Shown here one piece after another: positions 36,285-47,728 of a stretch of 64,000 nt of DNA. The notes beneath the pieces were generated by a model, which saw only the letters and a list, made by a program, of their open reading frames with translations, was not told the DNA's origin and ran no database searches. Made by a program: the position numbers and the translations under genes. This DNA is from Siphonodentalium dalli (taxonomy: Eukaryota; Mollusca; Scaphopoda; Gadilida; Siphonodentaliidae), in contig CP136069.1 in NCBI GenBank assembly GCA_032622095.1, positions 154,989,043-155,053,042 on the forward strand. The letters run 5' to 3'. Positions within the stretch are counted from its first letter, which is position 1, and every line of letters starts with the position of its first letter.

Positions 36285-37400
36285 AGACTAGATGTTCATG
36301 TCAATATCAACATTCATAACAGGTTTCATAATGATCGGATCAGGGATGTGGTGATTATGGTGTGACAAAGGATTTATTGATGCAAAGAGTAAATTATAAA
36401 ATGGCCACCGGCAGCCATGTTTTTTTTCCGAATTACCCCAAAATGACTTGTTCCCATCTACAGCCTTTACAAATCTCATAATGATCTGATCAAAGGTATG
36501 ACCTGTAGCCTGTGCCAATGGATTTAGTCATGCAAAGAGTAAAATCCAAGATGGCTGCTGGCGGCCATGTTTTTCGGCGGACGACCCCAAAATGACTCGT
36601 TTCCCATCTACATGTCATTGTTAACATACATGACAAATTTCATGATGATCAGACGAACAGCACGACCTGTAGCCCGCGCCAATGGATTGAATTTTGAAAT
36701 CCAAAATGGCCACCAGCGGCCATGTTTTTTGGCCGAATGACCCCAAAATGACTCGTTCCCATCTACATGTAAATGTCAACATTCATGACAAAATTCATAA
36801 AGATCAGACCATAGGTACGACCTGTAGCCCGCGCCAAAGGATTTAGTCATGCAAAGAGTAAAATCCATGATGGCGGCCATGTTTTTTGGCCGAACAACCC
36901 CAAAATCACTCGTTCCCATCTACATGTCATTGTTAACATCCATGACAAATTTCATGAAGTTCTGATCAAAACTACGACCTGTAGCCTGCGCCAAAGGATT
37001 TAGTCATGCAAAGAGTAAAATCCAAGATGGCTGCCAGCGGCCATGTTTTTTGGCCGAACGACCCCAAAATGACTCGTTCCCATCTACATGTCAATATTAA
37101 CATCCATGACAAATTTCATAATGATCAGACGAACAGTACGACCTGTAGCCCGCGCCAATGGATTGAATTTTGAAATCCAAGATGGCCACCAGCAGCCATG
37201 TTTTTTGGCCGAATGACCCCAAAATGACTCGTTCCCATCTACATGTCAATGTCAACATTCATGCAAAATTTCATAAAGATCAGACCAAAGGTACGACCTG
37301 TAGCCCGCGCCAAAAGAAATTGTTGACAGACACACGCACACACGGACGACGGACGCCAAGCCATGGCAATAGCTCAAACTTACAAAAGTATGTTGAGCTA
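36285..37400 (+). repeat. AAGATGGC repeat array C with hairpin tail
   Basis: About six units of ~160-180 bp, the best preserved in the window: 'aaatccaagatggccacca', 'gcggccatgttttttggccg', 'aatgaccccaaaatgactcg', 'ttcccatctacatgtcaat'. It ends with ttgttgacagacacacgcac, ggacgacggacgccaag, caatagctcaaacttac and gttgagctaaaaa. Confidence 0.85.
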
Positions 37401-37466
37401 AAAAACCACAAAAGTTGTATTCCCAATATATTTGGATAAACACACAGATGGATAATAGAAATGTCT

Positions 37467-37625
37467 TTATACAATGTTGTGTACAGTATGTGTTTTCTTG
37501 TACTCGTCCAGGTTATTGTGAAAAGTCATATTGGACTCGACACTACGTGTCTCTGCCAATATGACTTTTCACCACAACCTGGACGAGTACAAGAAAAACA
37601 CATTAGTGTACACAACATTGTATAA
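37467..37625. mobile_element. Small hairpin MITE, TATACAATGTTGTGTAC ends
   Basis: Long inverted repeat (tatacaatgttgtgtac / gtgtacacaacattgtata and cttgtactcgtccaggtt / acctggacgagtacaag) around a short centre. Bounded by TTATA-like sequence, consistent with TA insertion. Confidence 0.8.
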
Positions 37626-37816
37626 TAAATATATATATGACAGTTACACTTCTGACATAAAAGAGTGTCAGGCACAGGTATTACCATACCATTAAAATGG
37701 CGGATGTCGTTGATTTTCTCTTCGACTGGCAATCTTTTAATATAGAGAGCTAACGTGTCCAACATATAATTCACTATGGTTAATTAAATAGCATTGATTA
37801 CCATACTATTTAATTA

Positions 37817-38000
37817 TTAACCCTCTCATGACTGGAGCTTCTTGAAATTTTGCGAAAAATCTAATTACCATGACCTTGTAAGCCAGTACATTCTCTTATA
37901 TATGTGAGGCTCCCTATGGGAGACTCACATATATAAGAGAATGCACTGGCACAGGATCTTTAATGCTGCACCAATGCAGCTTCAGTCATGAAAGGGTTAA
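37817..38000. mobile_element. TTAA MITE family C (CATGACTGGAGC)
   Basis: TTAACCCTCTCATGACTGGAG and CAGTCATGAAAGGGTTAA ends; a single hairpin with tacattctcttatatatgtg / cacatatataagagaatgca arms, a variant of the shared module. Confidence 0.8.
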
Positions 38001-38184
38001 AGTTGAGAAACTGGTCCCCAAATGCAAACGCCCAGTAAATCTATTGGATACCAACTTGTAAAATTAAATGTTTGAAGGATACCAACTTCTAGAAGTGCAC
38101 TACTAAAGTGTACAGCTGTGTCCAGAAAATAAGCAGGCGGCAAGAAAGCTAATGGGAGAGCTGCATTATTTCTGGAGCTGTTGC

Positions 38185-38341
38185 TTAACCTTTTGGCTGC
38201 TATACCACCAAGTATGGATGTAAAAGCGCTGTGTGCTATATAATATAACTTGTGTCGTTCTGTGTACGTATAGCACACAGCGTGACATTTTTTACATCTG
38301 TAATGAGTACTGGTGTATACATGTAACAGCCAAGAGGTTAA
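38185..38341. mobile_element. TTAA MITE family D (TTTTGGCTG)
   Basis: Ends TTAACCTTTTGGCTG and CAGCCAAGAGGTTAA, with internal 'cgctgtgtgctata' and 'tatagcacacagcg' arms. The shared hairpin module is absent. Confidence 0.75.
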
Positions 38342-38498
38342 AAGAGAGCTGAAGACAATCTACTGCAGTGAGATATCCTATGTCTGATGAAAATGGGAAG
38401 CACAAAGGAAAATAAACTACACATAAACTGGCATTAAGAATTAAAGATGCATTGTCTGATTTGACAACATAAAACCTCAATCTGTATGTTTAGTACTA

Positions 38499-38908
38499 GG
38501 CCTGCAAATAGTGTGTCTGTCATTTGCAGATTGAGGTCCCCAGAGGGTGAATTTAGTGATGCCATCCCGCACAGTGGGCTAGCTTCACCAAATATTCACC
38601 CTCTGGGGACCTCATTCTGCTTTGGCTTCATCTTCTGGGAAGTATCTATAGTCTCAAATTAACATAGTTTTTCCCTTCTGGGAAGTTTCTATATCCCCCA
38701 ATTTGCAGAAGATAAAATGCATAATTGACTGACTAAGGGTAAACATCAACTTTAACCCTAGGTCTCTCATAGGAGTTAAGGGCAAAGCAGAATGAGGTTC
38801 CCAGAGAGTGAATTTGGTGACATTAGCCTACTGTGCGGGATAGCGTCACTAAATTCACCCTCTGGGGACCTCATTCTGCAAATGACAGACAAGCTATTAG
38901 CAGGCGTG
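38499..38908. mobile_element. GAGGGTGAATTT double-hairpin MITE, long-spacer copy
   Basis: Two hairpins (about 38,535-38,620 and 38,790-38,880) around an AT-rich middle. The outer ends (ggcctgcaaatag / ctattagcagg) are partly diverged. Confidence 0.75.
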
Positions 38909-39176
38909 ACATTTACTATAACATCGGACCCATAACCCCATTAATAGGAGGCTTGACCGCCAGATATGGACTTTCAAAAGAGGAAGTTTTAATATGTTTA
39001 GAATTTTTGTCAGTTACAACTGTCCACGTCCAAACACAAAACAGGGTGAGAAATCCCTATCAAATAAAATTAATAACCTGAACATTTAAAACAAATATTA
39101 TCCTACATATGGTGCTGGTGAAAACATCTAAAAACAGACAAAACTCACTTTAACTTGCCAGTCCTTATCCCAAACA

Positions 39177-39311
39177 AACTGTAAAATCGTAAGCTAAATA
39201 AAGAGTGAACATATCATACTGCCATACTCAATACAGCAGAAAGGGTCAAGGTTAAAATCGTAAGCTAAATAAAGAGTGAACATATCATACTCAATACAGC
39301 AGAAAGGGTCA
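39177..39311 (+). repeat. ~70-bp tandem duplication
   Basis: Two copies of 'aaaatcgtaagctaaataaa' through 'cagcagaaagggtca', the first with a short extra 'tgccatac'. Confidence 0.75.
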
Positions 39312-39361
39312 CGTTACTACTATTCAACAAGAGACATTGAGTGTGTGCCAATATGATCAGA

Positions 39362-39524
39362 TACAGTAATGCCCTAAATAATCGACTCCACAGCAGAATT
39401 ATGGGTAATTTTTCACTGAGAGCTTTCCGATGAATGGCAACAAGCCATATTTCCAACTAAATCCTGAAAAATTACCCATCATTCTGCTGTGGTTAAGGAG
39501 TCAATTATTTAGAGCATTACTGTA
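39362..39524. mobile_element. CAGTAATGCC MITE, internally deleted copy
   Basis: TA-cagtaatgccctaaataat ... attatttagagcattactg-TA. The hairpin arms are asymmetrically shortened on the left. TA target duplication suggests a Tc1/mariner-mobilised family. Confidence 0.8.
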
Positions 39525-40017
39525 GATCATAGGGAACATTCAGACGACCACAATTCAATTGTATGTGGAGGAATCGGCCCGACAAAATCTTGGATCGTCT
39601 ATTTACACGATTGTGATGTTGTCACATATGAGGATATCATAAGCCACGGTTAACCACTTGATAGACTACATTCATTCCATCTATGATTTTTACGTACACA
39701 CGACTGTGATTCTGTCACAAGTGCAGGTAACCAAGGATACAGTTCGATTTCGCAGCTGAAATCAAACAGTGCTTGATATTCATTTTATATTCACGATCTT
39801 ATCGTGAGCATGCACAGAATAACTATCGTTACTACCCATGATTGTAAAATTTGACGCATTAGATTGGTCGTAGTCCCAATTGAATCAACTGCCCGATTCG
39901 TAGTAACTTGACCCCAATATTTGCCTCAGTAAGGTCCACACAGACCATTGCTTGCATTGCGTCATCTGAAAAAATTTACACTCTCGACAACCCAATGGTT
40001 TATTATCAGATCATATT

Positions 40018-40392
40018 TAAAGACATATTATGCACTTGTTCGTGTGTGCAAAACTGATCAGTTTGTATCCAAGCACTATGCCAACTGGAGGAATATAGTA
40101 TTCTACTAACATCGACAAAAATCTGAAGCAAATCGACCATACCACTCCATAGAAAACATCGTCTGAACTACGCTCAATTGTAAATATTTACTACTCGATT
40201 CGGGACGCATCTATTGTCAATAAACTAAAGAATATGAGTTCGCCATCGAGAGTCTCTGCATTTAATTAATATATAAGAATGACAGTGTGTGTTGTCAATT
40301 TGGATATAATATTTGTAAAAATTACTACTTTGAACAAGATTATTCTCCATTTCTATTTGATCACCCAACCGGAGTGTTTCACATCACTTTAA
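40018..40392 (+). repeat. ~370-bp dispersed repeat, copy 1
   Basis: Begins aaagacatattatgcacttg and ends gtgtttcacatcactttaag. Shared internal phrases: 'ctcgattcgggacgcatct', 'tcgagagtc'. Other copies at 44,747 and 50,780. Confidence 0.75.
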
Positions 40393-41070
40393 GATCTTCT
40401 GTCAATTGTTTTTACAGATTCGATGTGTATTAGTAGTATTGCTATATGAACAATATAAGTGTTTAAAGATGCATAATCCAATTAAGAGCCCCTCAATTAC
40501 TATTTATTTGGCTTCGGGGTAATAAATATTTAATGTAAGTCCAGGAACCACCTATCAAAGTTCAGAGTTATTAGATATCAATTTTTGAAATCTGTTATTT
40601 TTCACCATCGAGAATTATTAGTGGACCAGTAAACAGTCGATGAGCCGACGGTCTCGGATCAAATTGCGAATGAATATGGATTATACTCTAAAATCAAGAG
40701 GCTTTCTGTTGATAATAAGGCCAAATTTCGTCGAACAACATGTTGATAAACTAACACGTTTCGGGCAATTTTATACTATAGTTGAAAGTGGTTAGCATTA
40801 TTTGTGGCCAATTAATCGATTCTGATAACTGAAGCGCCATTTCTAAAAATGTTGTTGTTTTTGGAATCTGATTATAAATATGGGGACAATCAAATTGGAG
40901 TCGAATGAGTAACTTTAAGGTGGGGACCATTATGAATAAGCATGTTTGGTAATCTCTGCTGTAAAGGTGAACAAAATCAGACACAGCATGAAAACAAAAT
41001 CAAAATGTTCTTTAGGTAGGAGATTTCATGCAGGGTACATGCATTTCTTGTGGGCATGCAGGAATGTCTT

Positions 41071-41661
41071 ATAACTATAATCACCAGATTGCTCAATTTC
41101 TGCCTTTCAGCCATTCTTCAGCATTTAATATATGTGACCCGCCATATCAAATCCAGTCGTAAGTCGGGATTTTTTTACCCTGTGTCAATGCATTCTCTTA
41201 TATATGCGAGTCGACCATATGTCGCCTCGCATATATAAGAGAATGCATTGGCCTAACAATTTTCTACAATTTTAATAATTTTTTCTTGTATTCTTTAACA
41301 ATTTTATAATTTCACCCATACAGAGCCCCAGACAAACATGAGCAGACGACACTCTTCTATATGCTTCTATATATGTGTGGGGCTCCCTGTAGGGTAATGG
41401 ATGTTTTTTATTTTATGTCCTAAAAATTGTAAGAAACATTTATTTAAAAAAAATGATAAAAAATTGTTAGGCCAATGCATTCTCTTATATATTCGAGGCG
41501 ACCTATGGTCGACTCGCATATATAAGAGAATGCATTGGCACAGGGTAAAAAAACCCTGACTTACGACTGGATTTGATATGGCGGGTCACATATTATTTGC
41601 TGAAGAAAGCTAAGAGGCTGAAAGCTTCTAAAATTGAGCTATCCGCTGATTATAGTTAAAT
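41071..41661. mobile_element. Large palindromic MITE nesting the shared hairpin
   Basis: Arms of ~110 bp (ataactataatcaccagatt..., gtgacccgccatatcaaatc, cgtaagtcgggatttttt) are inverted at 41,545-41,661. Inside each arm is one 69-bp hairpin module (about 41,187-41,253 and 41,472-41,540). Arms differ at only a few sites. Confidence 0.85.
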
Positions 41662-43095
41662 GTCGTGTTCCAATAATGAGCCATTACAGATAAGAACTTG
41701 AAGCCACTAACTGGAGCTGCATATACTTGTGCCCTTCAGACATTTTGTATGCTTTGTGGTGACTCGCCAACGATAGTTTGAACCACGGTTGCTGGGCCCT
41801 GTTTTGAGAGATCGATAGAAAATCTAGATATAAAATTTCAAATCATCCATCACTGAAATATTTGTGTGTACGGACAGAATATCTCTGCTATCTACAGTTG
41901 ATCTATTACACTAATGATGGTCTTAGTAATACCGTACGAGTTGTTTTACATATTTTTAGAACAATATAGATATCGCTCATACGAAGGGTGTGAAGACGGA
42001 TGGTTGCCGATGATGCTATATGTTATATACCAATTGGGTTAAATTACTAGTTTGACTTGAATGATTTGTGTATGCCATTGCACTTCAGCTGCAAAAACCA
42101 TCACAGTCAATATCAAATGCCGACACAATTAAATAATAGAAATGCGATCATTGGCTAGTCTTTGATTAACAATGTGTTAATGTGAACATGCCCTTAGCGA
42201 CTGATCAACAGTCTTCGAGAACATATCATAAACATGACTATTGCATTGAAAATGAGAAAGCTTGTTTTCCCAATTAATTAATAGTGCATTTTAATAATCC
42301 ATGTTACCACATACACATTTTTCATTACAATTGTGTCTCAATAGAACCGTGCGCTGGACTCCAGCTGTTTGGCGGGACATGATTTATATGCACATGCGTC
42401 TTTCGGAAATGTTTCGACCTTCGAAGAAAGTTTCCAGAAATATTTTCGCACCTCACTGTCTCTGCGAAAAAAAAAACATTCCGCATGTATCTTTTAGACT
42501 TGATCTCAACTCATTTTCCAAGTTTCAAGTTACATAAAATAAGCTTCTAACGGGCAGAATTATTGCCCACTTATTTTCCATTGCAGGGTATATATATATA
42601 TATATATATCTTTATAATAAAACACGAAGCTGTTGGCATATGGATTGGTTTAATCTGCCTGTGTAATACGAGTCTCAGCTGTCTGGACATCGATGTAATC
42701 ATGTCTGGTGTTTTGCGCGCCCATGTAGCTGGTGACATCCTGATGTGCGTCGTGACGTCATGGCGTCTTTATCGGTTTCCAGAAAGCAATCTTTCAATAT
42801 TGTTCTTTTATGAACGATTTACTATCAAAATAAAACCAGATAACAATGCAAATTAAGTATAAATGTGGATTTAAATTACAATTGGTGCATCCATTTCATA
42901 TTAGCGCATGTGCATTCTTTAGTTTTTGTACTTCTGGTATAACGTAACATATTCGCGGAAGGACGGACAAATAAACAGAGATCCGGACATACCGAAAACA
43001 TTACTTTCGTCCAGTATAGACTGGCGCAAGTAATTAAGTTTAGCGAATAGTAGTCGTCACATTAAGGTATGCCGTTATTGTGTTGTACTTAATGA
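41662..43095. other. Intron, no gene recognised
   Basis: AT-rich, with a short (ta)n microsatellite at about 42,588-42,610. Frames at 42,301-42,856 show nothing that I recognise. Confidence 0.5.
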
Positions 43096-43311
43096 CAGTA
43101 ATGCCCTAAGTAATCGACTCCTTAACCACAGAAGAATTATGGGTAACTTTTCAGGATTTAGACGGAAATATGGCATGTTGCCATTATTCATCGGAAATCG
43201 CTCGGTGAGAGCTTTCCGATGATTGGAAACAAGCCATATTTCTGACTAAATCCTGAAAAGTTACCCATAATTCTTCTGTGGTTAAGGAGTCGATTACTTA
43301 GGGCATTACTG
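43096..43311. mobile_element. CAGTAATGCC MITE, full copy
   Basis: 216-bp near-perfect hairpin: cagtaatgccctaagtaatc ... gattacttagggcattactg. Arms include ggatttagacggaaatatgg. Confidence 0.85.
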
Positions 43312-43539
43312 TATGTTGTTATCAGGTCAGAGCAAAGGCTCAAGGATCGCATGCACATCTCACCTTGATCAGAACTTATTACAATTTTTTCTACATATGA
43401 AAATTTTAATTGATAGATCTGATGATAGTGCACCACTTCACAAATGTTAAGACTTAAATGAATAACGGAATTTCCTAATAAATCACTTTAAAATTAATTA
43501 ATTAAGTTTCTTCCATGTTATTCATAACATAATTATGTA

Positions 43540-43905
43540 GTCATTGCTGGTCACTGCTGAACTACAAGCAATTACATATCGGTATATAAAATTATAATTA
43601 GTCACCAGTCACCACAAATTAAAAAAATGGCATTGAATTCAGACATGGAACTTCTCTCTATTATTGTAATTTGTGAAATAGTTATTTCTTGTCATCACAT
43701 ATAGGTGACCTACTTCAATCGTGGCTAATAATAACTGTCCGTGATTAAAATTAAAATTATTTATCAGTAACCACAAATTAAATAAATGGTTCTTCTCTCG
43801 ATTATTTGGAAATGGTCATTTTTTGACATCACATATCGGTGACCTACTACAATCATGACTAATAAATTGTCCCGATATACATTACTATTATTATTTAGTA
43901 TTATT
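43540..43905 (+). repeat. Diverged tandem repeat, ~150-bp unit, two copies
   Basis: Two copies share 'accacaaattaaa', 'cttctctc', 'catcacatatnggtgaccta' and 'actaataa'. Confidence 0.55.
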
Positions 43906-44613
43906 CTACACTAGTCACTGTTGACGAGATAGTATAAACACAAATGGGGTGGGTGGTGCTGTTGTGGACATCTTGGTTCTTTGATCACAGGCTTTGGTCC
44001 TTATGGGGGTTTATCTTGGTGCATGTCACATATTGCCCTTGGGATGTATCCCTTGGGGGATTTGGGGCTAGTGGCTGGAGGTCAGGGGGTTCTATAATGG
44101 TGATACCCACCCATTATTATAAAATATCTCTTGTTTCTTGTTAGAGCTACAGTAATCAAAGGTTGAACACTAAGAAAAATTTAATCAAAATGGTTCATTG
44201 GAGCTACAAATTACTCCGTTAAAAGATTACAGTACATGTTGCTACATGTACTTGTACTGTACATATTCCATCAAGTGATATTGTAATAATAGAAATTCAC
44301 CGACCTGAAATTTTCATCAAAATAACTGATCCATTATAATGGGATCATTTCTGGATGAAAGCATATCGATATTAAAGTGGTATAGTGGACTCATGCTTTC
44401 ACTGAATTGAAAGAGATAGAGAGAAAACAGAATTTCACTCTCTAAGTAGGCTCATTATACCACTACAGTCAAGTATTTCTATATATTTTGTTAAATAAGT
44501 TTTGGAAAAAGACACAGTTTCTTACATTCACTCATGATACACTGGTAAGCCAGTTATTTATACAATTATTTTATTGTCCACATATACATGTAGAGCTCTA
44601 CCTCAACCCCTCA

Positions 44614-44697
44614 ACAAGCCTTGAAATAGGGTGTCTGTCATTTGCATAATGAGGTCCCCAGAGGGTGAATTTAGTGATGATACCCCGCATAGAGGAT
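44614..44697. mobile_element. GAGGGTGAATTT MITE, truncated left end
   Basis: caagccttgaaatagggtgt through gagggtgaatttagtgatga, then broken. Confidence 0.75.
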
Positions 44698-44746
44698 GCT
44701 GTATTACTTTCCTTTTGCTTTATTTTTGTTGTTTGCTGTGTGTATA

Positions 44747-45065
44747 AAGACATATTATGTACTTGTTCAAGTGCGTGAAACTGATAAGTTAGTATTCAGG
44801 CGCTATGACAACTGGAGGAATGTAACATTTTACTAACATCGCCGAAAATTTGAAGCAAATCGACAGTACCACTCCATAAAAAACATCGTCAGAACTACGC
44901 TCAATTGTAAATATTTACTACTCGATTCGGGACGCATCTATCGGCGATAAACTAATGAAAACGATTTCTCCATCGAGAGTCACTGCATTTAATTCAGTTA
45001 TAAGAATGACGGTGTGTGTTGTCAATTTGGATATACTATTTGTTAAAATTACTACTTTGAGCATC
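44747..45065 (+). repeat. ~370-bp dispersed repeat, copy 2
   Basis: Same family as 40,018-40,392; diverges from it after about 45,065. A minus-strand 189-codon frame overlaps it, but that frame is broken in the sister copies. Confidence 0.75.
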
Positions 45066-45551
45066 ACTATAAATGTTTTGACTTCATCTGAATGGAAAAC
45101 ATATTTGTCAGTAGAGCAGATGCCAATCATAAAAGTATGATGTATCAAACTTCCAACCTGTTCTTGCCCCCTAGATGCAGGAGTTTCTATTTGGTAACAA
45201 ATATACCCAATGGTTAGCCTAGAGTAATATAGGGCAAGAGTTGGAGCGACAAAAATTTGTAGGCTAAATGAAGCGCAGACACATTCAATTATATTTTTAT
45301 TCAACTTGCAATCAAGAGGTATGTCAATGAAGAAAGCATTTATATTAACACTACTTATAGAAATTGTATTTCCACCAATGCACAATAACACCTGTTGATG
45401 ACCAAAAAAAATTGTACCGCTATAGAAGAATTCAAATAACTTATTTACATAGAGAAAGCCAAATTTATCATACCAGGATATGAACAAAGTGTAGCAATTT
45501 GAATTCAGATATGATAGAGAATTTCCTCAAAGATGACCATGTATTGACCAT

Positions 45552-45660
45552 ACAAATTGATCATGTGCATGTGGAAGCATTGAAACTGCAGAGCACTACC
45601 TCTTACACTGCCGACTATTTAGGGAGCAAAGAATAAAATTCCTTGAGCATTCACCATGTA
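45552..45660 (+). pseudogene. LINE reverse-transcriptase tail fragment
   Basis: Reads CACGSIETAEHYLLHCRLFR then EQRIKFL. C-x-C-G...ETAEHYLLHC is a typical C-terminal knuckle of LINE reverse transcriptases. Very short relic, of a different family from the one at 32.4 kb. Confidence 0.65.
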
Positions 45661-45694
45661 CTCTAACATGTGATATATACTAAATGGTACTGAT

Positions 45695-45947
45695 CAAGCC
45701 TTGAAATAGGGTGTCTGTCATTTGCAAAATGAGGTCCCCAGAGGTGAATTTAGTGATGATACCCCGCATAGCAGGCTAGCATCACCAAATTCACCCTCTG
45801 GGAACCTCATTCTGCGGAGGTGTAAGCAGAATGAGGTCCCCAGAGGGTCAATTTGGTGATGCTAGCCCACTATGCGGGGTAGCATCACTAAATTCACCCT
45901 CTGGGGACCTCATTCTGCAAATGACAGACACCCTATTTCAAGGCTTG
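45695..45947. mobile_element. GAGGGTGAATTT double-hairpin MITE, full copy
   Basis: 253 bp, same length and layout as 33,231-33,483. Ends caagccttgaaataggg / ccctatttcaaggcttg. Confidence 0.85.
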
Positions 45948-46188
45948 GTTCTGATAACTTATCAGTTGAAGAAAATGTTGAAATATTTTGAGCAGTTCAA
46001 CTGTAGATTGACAGAACTGGTAGATTTCATAAATATTGCCACTGACTAAATACCCAATAGATTAGCACTGAGGTCTAATTGATTATAGATTGGCAATTGC
46101 ACTGCTGACAAATTCAATTATATACGCACCGTATTTGGAGCAGTGGGTGAGTCTCGGGCAATTCCTGTTTGCCCTCTTCTCGTGGCGT

Positions 46189-47249
46189 TTCGGACCCACT
46201 GTATATAAGTTCTTGTTTGGCTACCTATATTACTTGTTCAGATGTTAGTTACTAGTATTATATTTTTATATAGAATATAGGTAGTCCATATCGCAACACC
46301 CAGTCATTCTTAATCCTTTCCTTGATGTTGGGGATATAAATTACCATTGGATCTGAAAGTTCCAAGGGTTTTATATCTTCTACATCACCTACAAATAATC
46401 TATTTCGTATTTCACGCTACCTCTTGATACAAGTCTCTTAGCCAGCGAGATCTGGCAAAATCTCCCGTGTAAACAGCCAAAGCACAACTTGGGCAAAAAG
46501 AATACACATTTTTTATTTCAACTGATTGTGCAATAATTCCAGATCAAACTACAACTGGCAGTTTATAACTAAATACAATCTGTTACACGTCCGTAAATGT
46601 TTTCCTCCCTCCGTCTTTTATTTAATAACGCTGTTCGCAAGACAAAATTACTTTTTCTACGGAACTATATTTTTTGATGCGCACGAACACGAAACTACGA
46701 AGTAAGTAATTCATTCCCTATATTTTTCTCACAAGGTGCGGAAGCATATAATACATTCTTACAACTTTTTTACCTACCACCTTCCCTTTCAACCACCTTC
46801 TCTCAGCCTGATCCAAAATCTTTGTTTCTTCCACCATCACTGTTTCCCCCACCCACCAGTTGGTTTTTTCCTGTCTCAATGCTACATTGGGAGCCACCTT
46901 AAAAAGCATACATTCTCATTTTATCAACCGATATTTCATTTCACTGGTTAAGTGTCTCCCATTCCATAACTGGTGGGTGGGGACCTTTCTATATCTTTCA
47001 GGTCGGTCCGGGTTTCATTTTCATGTTCTTTTGTGGTACCCCGGTCCTTCCATTTAAGCCTTTTAGGCTTTTGTACTCTTTGTTATTATTTGATTTGTTA
47101 TTGTGTTTTCGGACCCACTGTATATACGTTCTTCTTCGGTTATATTACTTGTTCATATGTTATAGTTTTTATATTTTTTATATAGAATATAGGTAGCCCA
47201 TATTGCAACACCCGGTCTTTCTTAATCCTTTCCTTGATGTTGGGGATAT
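46189..47249. repeat. Pair of ~145-bp direct repeats about 0.9 kb apart
   Basis: 46,189-46,342 and 47,107-47,249 share 'ttcggacccactgtatata', 'tatagaatataggtag' and 'ttgatgttggggatataa'. The intervening segment is C/T-rich on the plus strand. It could be a miniature LTR element or a segmental duplication. No primer-binding site or polypurine tract is convincing. Confidence 0.5.
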
Positions 47250-47728
47250 AAAAACATGTAGCACAGCACAAGTGAGATTTTCAATTGTTCCTTTCTTTGA
47301 ATTAATATTAAATTATTCTAGTTTCTCTTTACAAAATCCTAGTCATATACTATTGACTAATAAGAGTATCGTATGGATACAGTTCATGAGAAATTTCAGT
47401 GAAAAATGGTATCCAGCTGCCTGAATAACATTTTCATGTATGTTTCGAATGGGATCGCAACTGAACAATAGAATTCTGTAAGAGAATATTGGCATATGTC
47501 AATGTTATAGGGTTAGTAAAAATAACTTTTTTTGGTGAAAAATGAGAGAATTCTGGGATCCACCACAACATCATATTCATCATCAATTCATGCCATTTTA
47601 TAACAATTTCATTTAGTTACAATTTAAGTGTTCAATGTAATTAGTAAATATAACATAGCGCGGTTAGACCAAAGCAGGTTCTTTTATAACTGAGTGAGAG
47701 AATGCATTTAGTAAGGGTTAATAATCCA

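Noticed and set aside
37526-37774. Minus-strand frame near 37.6 kb as an extra ABCA exon
   Set aside because: It overlaps a hairpin MITE and has no ABCA similarity. Exons 48,813-48,942 and 32,080-32,200 already join in phase without it.
44918-45487. Longest uninterrupted frame on the minus strand (189 codons)
   Set aside because: Half of it overlaps the ~370-bp dispersed repeat, whose other two copies break the frame. Composition is AT-driven and no domain is visible.
46718-46909. Frame with WWVGETVMVEE and WLKGKVVG as a retroviral-type integrase tail
   Set aside because: Only a loose W-x-G-x-x-V pattern is shared, with no catalytic domain nearby. Too weak to annotate.
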